A stretch of DNA of 64,000 nt from Zingiber officinale (Eukaryota; Streptophyta; Magnoliopsida; Zingiberales; Zingiberaceae), in NCBI RefSeq assembly GCF_018446385.1, contig NC_055987.1, positions 9,881,705-9,945,704 on the forward strand, in the 5' to 3' direction. The translations under genes were made by a program, and so were the position numbers. Positions 54,758-64,000 of the stretch are shown here, piece by piece. The notes under the pieces are model-generated. The model made no database searches. It was not told the DNA's origin and worked only from the letters and a program-made list of their open reading frames with translations. How positions within the stretch are numbered: position 1 is the first letter of the stretch; each line of letters begins with the position of its first letter.

Positions 54758-55543
54758 TGATTCTGTCCGAACGCTGAATCAACGGACGCTGGGCACGTGG
54801 CGCTCTCCTCGTTGCTGACGTAGATCCCCGACCGATCACACGGAGCTCCGGCGAACCTGCAAGGAAGTCGGGCCGGGAAGAGGTTCCCGGCGACGACCCT
54901 CCGACGCTCAAGTCAGGTAAGTGGACAACAAAGAAGTGACTCTAAATATCGTAGAATGCGTACCTCCGGCGAAGTGTGGGGCGCTTATATAGAGCTGGGA
55001 AGGGGCTCACGCACACATACTGGGGCGAATACGTGTTCTCAACCCATACCTCAAGATGGGCTTGTCAGAAAAGCTTACCTGACACCATAATGCTACAGTC
55101 CGAGCACGTCTCTGATGAGACAGCGGAACCCTCTGTCATAAGATCCTGCGTATGGCCTGCTCATCGAACATAGCCGCTGTCAGAAGATGTTCCCTTGTCC
55201 TTTTCTCTTTTTACTCCATGCCGAGTGTCCGGCCGGTCGGCAGTCCCCTTGCGTCCAGCCGGTCATATGTGCTGGTCCACTTAGGAGATTCCTGGTAGTG
55301 TGCTCTATGGACTGTTCGCAGTATTGCTACTATATGCCTTCGGCCGAGCGGGCCCCCCGCTCGGCCCTAAACCCTGTTCAACATGAGCGTTAGAACCCTG
55401 ACTCCTCGCCGGGTGCCGTTGACTCCGATGAGACCCCGGTCGGCCGGCCGGTCTCCCCTTCTCCGGTCGGCCATTCGACCCTTTGACTCCCACGTGGCGT
55501 TGACTTCCCTCAGAGGGGGGTCCTTGTTCTTACCTCCGGATCA
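54758..55543 (-). repeat. 5' LTR B of Tat element 2 (outer)
   Basis: TGATTCTGTCCG...TCCGGATCA, 786 bp, about 95% like LTR A by eye and full length, followed by the TSD copy CTATT. Confidence 0.88.
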
Positions 55544-55548
55544 CTATT

Positions 55549-56856
55549 AAAGAAAGATAATTCAATTAACCCAATAAAATTGAAATTTAAAGAAAATTTA
55601 AATATTAAATATACTCTTTTAAAGAAAGATAATTTGACCAATTTAATTAATTCAAAACTAAAAACTTAAATTTAAATTACAAATTAAACATTAAAACTTA
55701 ACTAAAACCAACTCTAATTATACAAGAAATCTTAAAAAGAAAAAAACAACAATTTAGGGGGAGGCTCCAGAATAGCTGGCACCTCCAAAAATAATTTACC
55801 CGGCAGGGTAACCGAAATCAACTTACCCGGTAGGGTACCCAAAATTAACTACCCGGTAGGGTAATTAGGACTAGAATAAAATGAGTTTAAGTTTAACTTG
55901 AAAAATGGTACTGGTGAAGTTTTGGATGATAGTACATTAGGGAAGCTTAGTCTATGCATGTCTAGGAAGATATGACTTCGACTTGGTGCATTTGGCTAAG
56001 TGGAACTGACCGAAGCTACCCTTTATGGATCCTAACCAATTAGACCAAGGTTTTGTACTAAGTCAGTGGATAGGACTATTTGGAAAACCTCGAAGACATG
56101 GTTACTCTAATGATGTCCAAGTGACTCACCATAGCGCAGAAGTTTATCCAGAGAATGTCTGTTTGTTGCACCCAAAGCTAAACCTGAATCTAACATAAAG
56201 TTAAACTAAACCCTAAAATTGAACCTAACTCATCTCACAAAATTATAAAATTCCCTGATTGATAATTTAGATCGGGTGAGATGAATAAGAAAATAAAATA
56301 ATTTTTTTTATAAAATTAATTAAATTAAAAATTTATTTAAATTCAAATTAAATTAAATTTTGAATTACTTCAAATTAAATCAAAATTTGAATTGAATTAA
56401 ATTGCTGTTTAAATTAACCTAAATTTTGAATTAAACTAATTAAATTTTTAATTAATTTCGAATAAAATTAAATTTTTAAAAAATAAATTATTTTAAAAAT
56501 CCTTCTAAATTAAAATTATTTTAAAAAATCCTTCTAAATTAAAATTATTTTAAAAAATCCTTCTAACTTAAATTTTTTTTTAACTTAAAATTATTTAAAA
56601 AATCGTTTTAACCTAAAAATACTTTAAAAATTATTTTAAGAATTCTATAAAAACTATTTTAAAAATTCTTTAAAAACTATTTTAAAAATTACTTTAAAAA
56701 TTCATTAAAAATTATTTTAAAAATTCTTTAAAAACTATTTTAAGAATTCTTAAAAAAAACTATTTTTAAAATTATTTTAAAACTATTTTAAAAATTCTTT
56801 AAAAATCTATTTTAAAAATTCTTTAAAAACTATTTTAAAAATTACTTTAAAAATTC
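55549..56856 (+). other. copia X interior continued: Lys/Asn-rich end and AT repeats
   Basis: 55549-55680 continues the Lys/Asn-rich frame. At 55795-55865 ACCCGG(C/T)AGGGTA occurs three times about 28 bp apart. 55880-56270 has short readable scraps with no named family. 56280-56856 is A/T-only: ATTATTTTAAAAAATCCTTCTAA repeats (56500-56575), then CTATTTTAAAAATTCTTTAAAA-type units of about 23-27 bp. No gene. Confidence 0.5.
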
Positions 56857-56976
56857 TTCAAACCTTCACCTCTTCTTTTTTTTTCTCTTATTTCTTCTTC
56901 TTTTGATTCTTCTTACTTTTATGCTTTAAAGTATCTAACACTCATATACTTATCTTATAATTTTGTGAGTGTTACA
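56857..56976 (-). repeat. truncated 3' LTR of the chromovirus
   Basis: TTCAAACCTTCACCTCTTC...GTGAGTGTTACA matches 63555-63674 almost base for base. The break lies at 56856/56857, against copia X AT-repeats. Confidence 0.8.
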
Positions 56977-57011
56977 GTACCCCATATCTCATAGAAAGTT
57001 CGTCCTCGAAC

Positions 57012-58222
57012 TTAAAATAGCTCCGGATACTTTTGTTTCATATCATCTTCTCGTTCCCACGTGGCTTCTTCGTACTGTTGATTTTGCCATAGGACCTTCA
57101 CTAAGGGTCTTTGTTCCTTAGTCTTTTGACGCCTCGATCCAATATCTGAATTGGTCGGCTTTCGTAGGTTAGGTCCTCTTGTACTTGTACTGTCTGGGGT
57201 TCGATCACTTGGCCCGTGTTCGGAAAACATTTCTTTAGCATCAAAATGTGGAACACGTTGTGAATGGCTGACATCTCTTAAGGCAGCTCTATTTCATACG
57301 CTACTTTGCCGATTCTTTTCAGAACCTGGTATGGTCCCACATAGCGTGGGCTTAGCTTTCCCTTCTTACCGAACCTCATTACCCCCTTCATAGGAGCTAC
57401 CTTTAGGAATACTGAGCCTCCGACACTGAACTCCAATGGTCTTTGTCGCTTATCCGCATAATTCTTCTGTCGACTCTGAGCAGTTTCTATTCTTTGGCGG
57501 ATATTCTGTATAACACGGGTGGTGTTATCGATAAGCTCTGTTTGAAATCCCATCTCTTTCTTTTCCCCGCCTTCATACCAACATATAGGTGATCTGCATT
57601 TCCTACCATACAGAGCTTCGTAGGGTGCCATCCCAATAGTAGCCTGGTAGCTATTGTTATAAGCGAATTCTGCTAAGCATAAATATCGGCACCAGCTTCC
57701 TTTGAAGTCCAAGGCACAAGCCCGTAGCATGTCTTCTAGCACTTGGTTCACCCTCTCTATCTGTTCGTCGGTTTGAGGGTGGAAAGTAGTACTGAATAAT
57801 TGCTTTGTACCAAGAGCCCTCTGAACACATTCCCAAAAATGCGAGACAAAACGACCAACTCTGTCAGAGATGATGGTCTTGGGGATTCCATGTAGTCTAA
57901 CAATTTCCTTGACATATAATTAAGCCAGTTGCTCAATTGAATGAGTCATCTTAATTGCCAGAAAGTGAGCGGATTTGGTTAGTCTATCCACGATTACCCA
58001 TATAGCGTCATAGCCGTTTGTTGTCTTGGGTAATCCTGAAATAAAGTCCATAGAGATATCCTCCCATTTCCATTCCGGAATTTGGACAGGCTCGTACTGA
58101 GCCACATCTCTTTTCATACCGGACCACCAGAATTTCTTTTTCAAATCTTGGTACATTTTGGTGGATCCCGGATGCATTGCATAGGGTGTTGAATGAGCTT
58201 CTTCTAATATCTTCCTTCGCAA
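57012..58222 (-). pseudogene. chromovirus integrase with chromodomain
   Basis: Starts RRKILEEAHSTPYAMHPG, KKKFWWSGMKRDVAQYEP, with the end of the zinc finger deleted. Core: EDISMDFISGLPKT (Asp), IISDRVGRF (Asp), TDEQIERVNQVLEDML (Glu). Then EFAYNNSYQATIGMAPYEAL, YGRKCRSP, KGKLSPRYVGPYQVLKRIG. After a stop at 57278 and a frameshift, a chromodomain: RPLVKVLWQNQQYEEATWER. Chromodomains steer such elements to particular chromatin. Stops at 57920 (TAA in LA-LYVKEI) and 57278 (TAA in LP-EMS) fit CAA-to-TAA. Confidence 0.88.
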
Positions 58223-58246
58223 CTCAGGGTCCTCGGGAATACATAA

Positions 58247-58987
58247 TCAATCTCTGAGGTACAATATTCCGCTGTCCGCGGTATGAAATCCATCATTCTT
58301 TCCCTCTAAGATCTCTTGTTTAATCCTTTGGAGGCTTTGGTCACTGGTTTGCTTCTCTAATATATTGTCGAATAGGGTGGGTGCTATGGTCAGGGTGGAG
58401 AGTTGCTCGGACATAGTCTCGACCCCATGACACGAAATGTTTTTCGATTTCCCAATAGATTCGACCACTAGTTTGCCTTCAGTATTAAATAACACTTTAG
58501 CATGTTGGCTAGAGATAAGCGGCTGACCTATAACGACAGTAGAGACGTTCGCCACATCCTCATTAGTAATCGCGTACACCCTAGCATTCGTTGTCGCTGG
58601 CGGGGCTTCCAATCTCCCTTGGCTGATCGAAGTCCCTTCTATAGCGGTTTGCATCTGGTGTAGCTGTGAAGGGGCACCCATGTTCTGGTTGTTCTGCTGG
58701 AATGGTGCCTGCAACTGAGTAGGACAGTCTCTGGCCAAATGTCCTTCCTGTCCACAATTATAGCCTTTTCGTGTACCTTTGTGACACAATCCGGAATGCA
58801 GCTTCCCACAAATGGAACACTGGGGGTATCTCGGTTGCTTATTTACTGACCCACTTTTTGCATTGTCCCACTGCTTTCTTTTTCCGGTAGAAGTTCCTTT
58901 CCAGCCTGGTCTGGTACTCTGGGGTCTCTGTCCTTCGGTTCGTGTCTGACCTTTATTCTCATTCATTGCTTTCTGATAATGTTCCAT
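58247..58987 (-). pseudogene. chromovirus Gag C-terminus fused to remnant before integrase
   Basis: EHYQKAMNENKGQTRTEG, a basic linker, zinc-knuckle-like GYNCGQEGHLARDCPTQ (the first Cys is Gly), then ARVYAITNEDVANVSTVV and the protease start VLFNTEG. It jumps in frame to KLVVESIGKS...DQSLQRIKQEILEGKNDGF, which normally lies after RNase H. So protease, RT and RNase H were deleted without loss of frame. The stop at 58247 (TGA in LRD-LCIP) fits CGA-to-TGA; beyond it the integrase frame continues unchanged. Confidence 0.85.
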
Positions 58988-58989
58988 AA

Positions 58990-59646
58990 TCAGTGCACTG
59001 CTACTAATTCCTCTGTAGTCTGCGGTCTATTAACTCCGCCGGCCACGTTCAGTGCTATCTCGGGTCGAAGCATCTTCAGCATTAGTCTGACCCTTTCTCT
59101 CTCTATACGCACTAATTCAGAATAAAGGCGTGCTAGACGGTTGAAGCGTTTTACTGCTTCGTTCACTGATAAGTCACCTTGCTGGAATTCGGTGAACTCG
59201 TCGTAATGCCGGTTCGTCAATTGCGTATGGAAGAATTCTTCGAAGAACTCTGTCTCGAAGTCCGTCCAATTCATCAGATTAACTTGCCTCTTAGCTTTAA
59301 CTCTTTCCCACCACATTCTCGCATCTCCAGAGAAGCAGAAAGATACGCATTTGATCTTCTCTGATTCAGGCCAGTCCAGAAGTTCCACTGTGCTTTCGTA
59401 GGTCTCCTGTCGAACCACTGGGGCAGGAGCTACCGGTGGTACTGGTACCGCTATTGGCACAACTGACACTGCATTCTGAACTACTGGTGGGGTGGTAGGG
59501 GTTCCTTGTTGACCCATCAAGGTCGTGATCAACTGTTGTTGTTCCGTGATCTGACGTTGAAGGTCGGTGACTACCTGAGTCAGATCTGGTGGAGTGATTG
59601 CCTCGTCTGCTCGGGTAGTACGTCTCCTAGCCATGCTTATCTTCAT
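58990..59646 (-). pseudogene. chromovirus Gag N-terminal and capsid part
   Basis: Begins MKISMARRRTTRADEAITPP, then a Pro/Val-rich linker, WPESEKIKCVSFCFSGDARM, WWERVKAKRQVNLMNWTDFE, the Retrotrans_gag region, and VNEAVKRFNRLARLYSELV. About 30 residues before the WPESEK block seem deleted compared with relatives. The frame is shifted against 58247-58987, at about 58990. Confidence 0.85.
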
Positions 59647-59960
59647 TAAACAATAACAAATTATCGTTATCCCTATTCGCTGTCATAAGGTTATTACTAT
59701 TCCGATCCTACCATCATGCATACCTATCCTAATTCAAAGTATAAGTAAACATGCAGAATATTAGGGCATTAGCAAAAGTTAAATTAAACTAAAACAAAGA
59801 ATATAAATTAAACTAAAACCAAAATTAAATTAAAGTAAATCAAAGAATAAGTAAACATGCATAATATTAAGCATCAAACAAAAATTAAATTAAGCATATA
59901 AAATCTTACTTGGAGCGGCAGGATGGGGGCTTGACATGTGTGTAGTGGAAAGGCTAACCT
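59647..59960 (-). other. 5' leader of the chromovirus
   Basis: AT-rich leader with repeated AAAATTAAATTAAA words between primer site and Gag. No coding. Confidence 0.5.
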
Positions 59961-59975
59961 GGCTCTGATACCAAA
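59961..59975 (-). promoter_or_regulatory. tRNA-Met primer-binding site of the chromovirus
   Basis: On - TTTGGTATCAGAGCC follows the LTR end GTTACA by about one base. It fits the initiator tRNA-Met 3' end. Confidence 0.75.
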
Positions 59976-59976
59976 C

Positions 59977-62900
59977 TGTAACGCCCCGCCCCTCCTGCTA
60001 AGGCGACGGGGGTTACTTGGACACATACATGCTTAATACAACGGAAGTCTTACTTAGAAAATTAAAAAAAAAACCTTTTCTTACATTAAAATCACCGTAG
60101 ACATAAAAGAACCACATAGCATACTTATCATAATTTTTGAGTCTTAATACCCAAACACATACTTAATGTCATGGAGTCATAAAGTAAAATATCAACATGG
60201 CATATTTCTTATTAAACAAAGCATGTCTTTTCCTTTAGCCAGTCCACTACCACACACACATCTTCTTAGCCCCTCCTGCTGCTCTCCTAGTACATCCATT
60301 CCTTGCCTTTATTTGTGGTACAAGAAAGTAAGCTGTGAGCACTCATGGCTCAGTAAGTTCCTTTCCTACTCACAAAAACCGAATAGCATATCAAAATCAC
60401 AAGTCAAATAGCATGGGAACAAATTATCATATCAAGCAGCATATCATGGCATATCGTAACATAATCATCATAAAGTATCATGGCATATTCTAGCATGAAC
60501 ATCAAATGAATCTTGACATAGCAAAACATTATCATAAATAACATGGCATAATCATAAAGTATAAGCAGGGTAAATTCCTAAACATATATCATGCAACATG
60601 TCTTTTGAAAACCTATAATATACATACTTAAACATAATCTCAACATGATTAGGGCCCCGGCTTGTACCACATAGATAAATGCACGCGTCCTATGTAGGTC
60701 CAAGGTAGCAAGTCTTGAACCCTACAAGGCATACATACTAGGCCCGTTTCTTAGTCCATCGACCTAGGGGCACTTAGGAGCCCATCCCTAACGAGGCCCG
60801 TTTCTTAGTCCATCGACCCCGGAGCGCTTATGGAGCCCACCCTTGGTACAAGCCATACATAAAGTAAAATAGCATGTCATACATATCATAGTTCTTATCC
60901 TTTCATGCATATCATGTTTCTTAACATATCATAAAACATGCATATTTGGGCACACAGCACATGCATGAATCATAGCGTACATCATGAACATATCACTTAT
61001 CATATCATAAAGCATGCATATTTGGACACACAACACATGCATGGATCATAAGCTTACATAATGAACATGTCATTTTATCATATCATATAGCATGCATAAT
61101 TGGGCACATAGCACATACATGGATCATAAGCATACATAAAAGAGCATATCACTTATCATAAGAAGACATAACCATTCATGGAATCTTTAAATAACATTTC
61201 TTGATTCATTACATAGCATGTGAGGTACATCTAGGTCACTAAACCCATATGGCCGAAAGTCATGATTAGGACATGATCTCTAGACAACACACAAAAAATC
61301 TCATGATATCTTCACATATTAGCATAAGAAAGGTCATAAGCATGTTAACCTAAATTTTTAAGCCCTCCTAGGTTTCTAATTCTTTCATGGCCGAAATCTT
61401 CATGAAGAGCAATCAAGTTCTAAGCAACTTACAAATATGTAAACCCTAAACACATATCATATCATATTTCATAAGGAACAACTTAAGCATGTTTAGTTTG
61501 GGTTCTGAGTTCCTTAAGCGTCTAACCTTATCATGGCCGAACCCTAGCATGTCTCATTCTAGGTTACAAGTAGCATGAAAGTGTTGAACCTTAAGCCAAT
61601 ATCTTATACATTTTCATGAGGAACATCATAAGCACATTTGTTTTAAATTCCAAACTTCTTAAACCCATTAACTCAAGGTGGCCGAAACATATCAATCATG
61701 GAACTAAGTTTTTAGTGGCATAAGAGCATGAAAACCACAACTACATTTCATAGCATACATCACAAGAACATCATAAGCATATACAAGTTGGGTTCTAAAT
61801 TTCTCTAGGCCTTTAAACTAGTAGTGGCCGAAACATATCAAGCATGGAACTAAGTTTCTAGGGGCACAAGAGCATGGAAACCACAACTACATTTCATAGC
61901 ACTTATCACAAGAAACATTATGAACATATATAAGTTGGGTTCTAAATTTTCTCTAGGCCTTTAAACTAGTAGTGGCCGAACCATCTCAAGCATGAAACTA
62001 AGTTTCTAGGGGCACAAGAGCATGGAAACCACAACTACATTTCATAGCATTTATCGCAAGAACATCATGAGCATATCTAAGTTGGGTTCTAAGTTTTCCT
62101 AGGCCTTTAACCCAAGGGTGGCCGAAACATGTGAGCTTGGTTTTGTTTTTCATATGGCCTAAAAGCATGGAAAACCCTACACAATTTTCATGGCAACATT
62201 TCAAGGAACAACATGGGTAAACTTAGTTTAAAATCTAAGCATCCTAGCTTTAAAACTTAGTGTGGCCGAAAGTTACATGTAACCAATCTTCTATGTAACA
62301 AGCAACCATAAGAACATCAACTAGTTTCATATCATTTTATCAAGAAGGTCATGAGCCTCCTAGACTTGGTTTAAACTTTCCTATACTTCAAATCTCATCA
62401 TAACCGAATCTTCATAAGCATGTAATAGGATTCATAATCAACATACAATCATGACATAACATTATAGCTTCATATCTTGTCTTAGGAAAAATCTTAGCAT
62501 GCTTAGTTTTTAGGTTTAAAAACTCTCCTAGGTCTTTAGTTCTTCCATGACCGAACATTCATGAGCATGGAAATGGAGTTTCAAACAACATACAAGTAAG
62601 AGAAAAATTCAACAACATCATTATCATAGGGTACATAACACAAAAATAAGGAAACATGCTTAGTTTGAGTCTTAAGCTTACCTAGTCCTCTTGTTCATGC
62701 TTAGCCGAGAGTTTAGGGTTCATGGATCTAAGTTTTCATTGTTCATTCTAGCATGGAAACCTTAGATTAACCTCTTATATAAGATACATGTCACAAAAAT
62801 AAATAATAAGCATATCTAGTTACAATTTTCTTAAACACTTCCTCTTGTCTTGGCCGAAATTCTCCTAAAGCAAACCTTAGGTTTTTAAGCGATCTATCTT

Positions 62901-63674
62901 CATGGAAAAATCATATAAACTATTGTACCACAGGTGAGGGGAAGCTTACCTAGTGTTCCCTTGTTAATCCTTAAAGAAATGGTACCCTTGGTGAAGAGGA
63001 AGGAGGCTAGCACTCCTTTTGATTTCTCTTGCTTGGAGGGGTGCACCTTGAAGGCTCCTTCTTGTAATTTAGTTTCCTCTTAGGGAGAAACCTAAACTTG
63101 GCTTGTGGAGATGAGGGAGGAGGGCTTCTAGTTTTGGCAATGGTGAGGGAGAAAGAAGAAAAATGAAATCCTTTTCTTCTTTTCCTTTTTATGCTAAGTG
63201 GGTAGAAGTTACAAAGATGAACTTTGCTTCCCTTCTTCCTTAATTCATGCATGTATTTTTTTCGAATGAGAATATGTCCGCATTCCTTTCTCTTAATTCT
63301 TCTCTTCATTATCCTCTTAAACTCCACGAAAATAGAGAAGAAAAGGAAGAAAGACAACTTGTCTTTTGCTTACTCCTTTTCTTAACCAAGAGGTAAACAA
63401 GGGGAAGAAAGCTACTTGATTTTCTCCTGTTCCCTCACTTAATTATATCCTCACTTTTAATTACAATTCCCATCATTTCTCATTTATATATTATTCATTA
63501 TCCTAGTGGTTATCATACATAACTTTATTTCTATCCTTTGTGAGAGGTTCAAGGTTCAAACCTTCACCTCTTCTTTTTATTTCTTTTATTTCTTCTTCTT
63601 TTGATTCTTCTTACTTTTATGCTTTAAAGTATCTAACACCCATATACTTATCTTATAATTTTATGGGTGTTACA
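59977..63674 (-). repeat. 5' LTR of the chromovirus, 3.7 kb, with internal tandem repeats
   Basis: Ends TGTAAC...GTTACA on +. Three repeat zones: two 56-bp-type units with GGCCCGTTTCTTAGTCCATC (60743, 60797); three about 82-bp units with CATGCATATTTGGGCACACA (about 60900-61140); and about 12 units of about 146 bp (61230-62900). No reading frame. Such long LTRs are known in Tekay/Del elements. Confidence 0.85.
61230..62900 (-). repeat. tandem array, about 146-bp unit, about 12 copies, in the chromovirus LTR
   Basis: The marker TGGCCGAA (or TAACCGAA, TGACCGAA, TAGCCGAG) recurs at about 61251, 61388, 61533, 61679, 61825, 61973, 62119, 62264, 62403, 62550, 62703 and 62852. Spacing is 137-153, mostly 146. 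The four units from 61679 to 62119 are closest to each other (GGCACAAGAGCATGGAAACC shared). Confidence 0.8.
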
Positions 63675-64000
63675 TGGCACGAAGTCCAAATGAGTCGACG
63701 GGCTGACTAGACATTTGGCACAAAATCCAAGCGGGTCGATGGGCTGATCAGATGCTTGCACGAAGTCCAACTAGGTCGACGGGCTGACCGGATAGCTGGC
63801 GAGAAGTCCAGAAGGGTCGAAGGGCTGACCGGACGTCTGACAGGTGAGTAAAGGTAAGTCACTAGAAGGGAGTGACCGTGAGGACGCGTTTCCGGGAAGG
63901 GAACATTAGGCGTCGATCCGGCTTAGATCCATTTCGGATATCTAAGTCGAGATCGTGACTAGATTCCGGTCTCGGAAAGACGGAATCTAAGTCATACTTT
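63675..64000 (+). repeat. LTR of copia element X family, continues beyond the window
   Basis: Matches 41315-41640 closely, including the 41-bp units, AAGTCACT(G/A)GAAGGGAGTGAC and GATTCCGGTCTCGGAAAGAC. It begins inside a 41-bp unit at the chromovirus border. It is probably the 3' LTR of copia element X. Confidence 0.75.

Larger units (their letters stand above)
43614..55543 (-). mobile_element. Ty3/gypsy Tat element 2, 11.9 kb, with antisense gene and tandem 5' LTR
   Basis: On -: LTR, LTR, primer site, gag, protease, RT, RNase H, integrase, tandem array, antisense gene, polypurine tract, LTR. LTRs run TGA...GATCA. Flanks CTATC (43609-43613) and CTATT (55544-55548) fit a 5-bp TSD with one change. 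It splits the Lys/Asn-rich frame of copia X. All coding parts carry stops or frameshifts. Confidence 0.9.
56857..63674 (-). mobile_element. chromovirus (Tekay/Del-type) deletion derivative, 6.8 kb
   Basis: On -: complete 5' LTR (59977-63674), primer site, Gag, remnant of protease joined to integrase, chromodomain, then only 120 bp of the 3' LTR (56857-56976, matching 63555-63674). RT and RNase H are missing. It sits in copia X sequence. The TSD cannot be checked because its 3' LTR end is lost. Confidence 0.85.
41135..64000 (+). mobile_element. copia element X, runs past window end, split by two gypsy insertions
   Basis: 5' LTR 41135-42256, primer site at 42257, Gag scrap, Lys/Asn-rich frame, then after Tat element 2 (43614-55543) the same frame resumes, followed by AT-rich interior. 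After the chromovirus (56857-63674), 63675-64000 matches LTR positions about 41315-41640 in the same direction and is best read as the 3' LTR, cut at the window end. The first about 180 bp of that LTR are lost with the truncated chromovirus end. Linking the two LTRs as one element is inference. Confidence 0.6.

Noticed and set aside
63007..63357. 116-aa Lys/Arg-rich minus frame at the LTR end
   Set aside because: It lies in the chromovirus LTR, with no motif and purine-rich composition.

Overview
The window is nuclear DNA of a flowering plant. Three things show this: a plant-type gene split by GT-AG introns (SDH5), Ty1/copia primer sites matching initiator tRNA-Met, and Tat and chromovirus Ty3/gypsy lineages. 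The species cannot be told from the sequence. About four fifths of the window is transposable-element (TE) sequence. No rRNA, tRNA or CRISPR was seen, and nothing suggests a bacterial-type system.

Left TE block (1-25.5 kb). Decayed Ty1/copia sequence (to 2.85 kb) is followed by a Ty3/gypsy Tat element reading + (2848 to about 14.2 kb). The Tat element is cut by two solo LTRs, and the first of these (4166-10840) is itself split by a hAT DNA transposon (5214-9256). Perfect target-site duplications mark these layers. Downstream are two gag-only copia elements (about 14239-17692 and 17830-21725). After them come a chromovirus integrase scrap and a 39-bp minisatellite framed by LTR pieces.

Genic island (25.9-38.4 kb). 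A single-exon Cys-rich zinc-binding-like protein lies on +. Convergent to it on - is a secreted Pro/His-rich protein. The third gene, on -, is a six-exon gene that I read as SDH5, a plant mitochondrial complex II subunit. Its exons are phase-consistent and encode 257 aa. Its last intron is 5.15 kb because a copia element inserted there; that element carries a SINE-like insert and a hAT-like MITE.

Right TE block (38.4-64 kb). Alternating inverted repeats surround a Tourist-like MITE with an A-rich core. Next a copia element (41135 to beyond the window end) is interrupted by a second, fuller Tat element (43614-55543, reading -) and by a chromovirus deletion derivative (56857-63674, reading -). 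The second Tat element has gag, protease, RT, RNase H and integrase, a post-pol tandem array, an intron-containing antisense gene, and two LTRs in tandem at its 5' end.

No TE protein here is intact. Many of the premature stops are ones that C-to-T or G-to-A change would make, as expected after cytosine methylation. The three host-type genes look intact.
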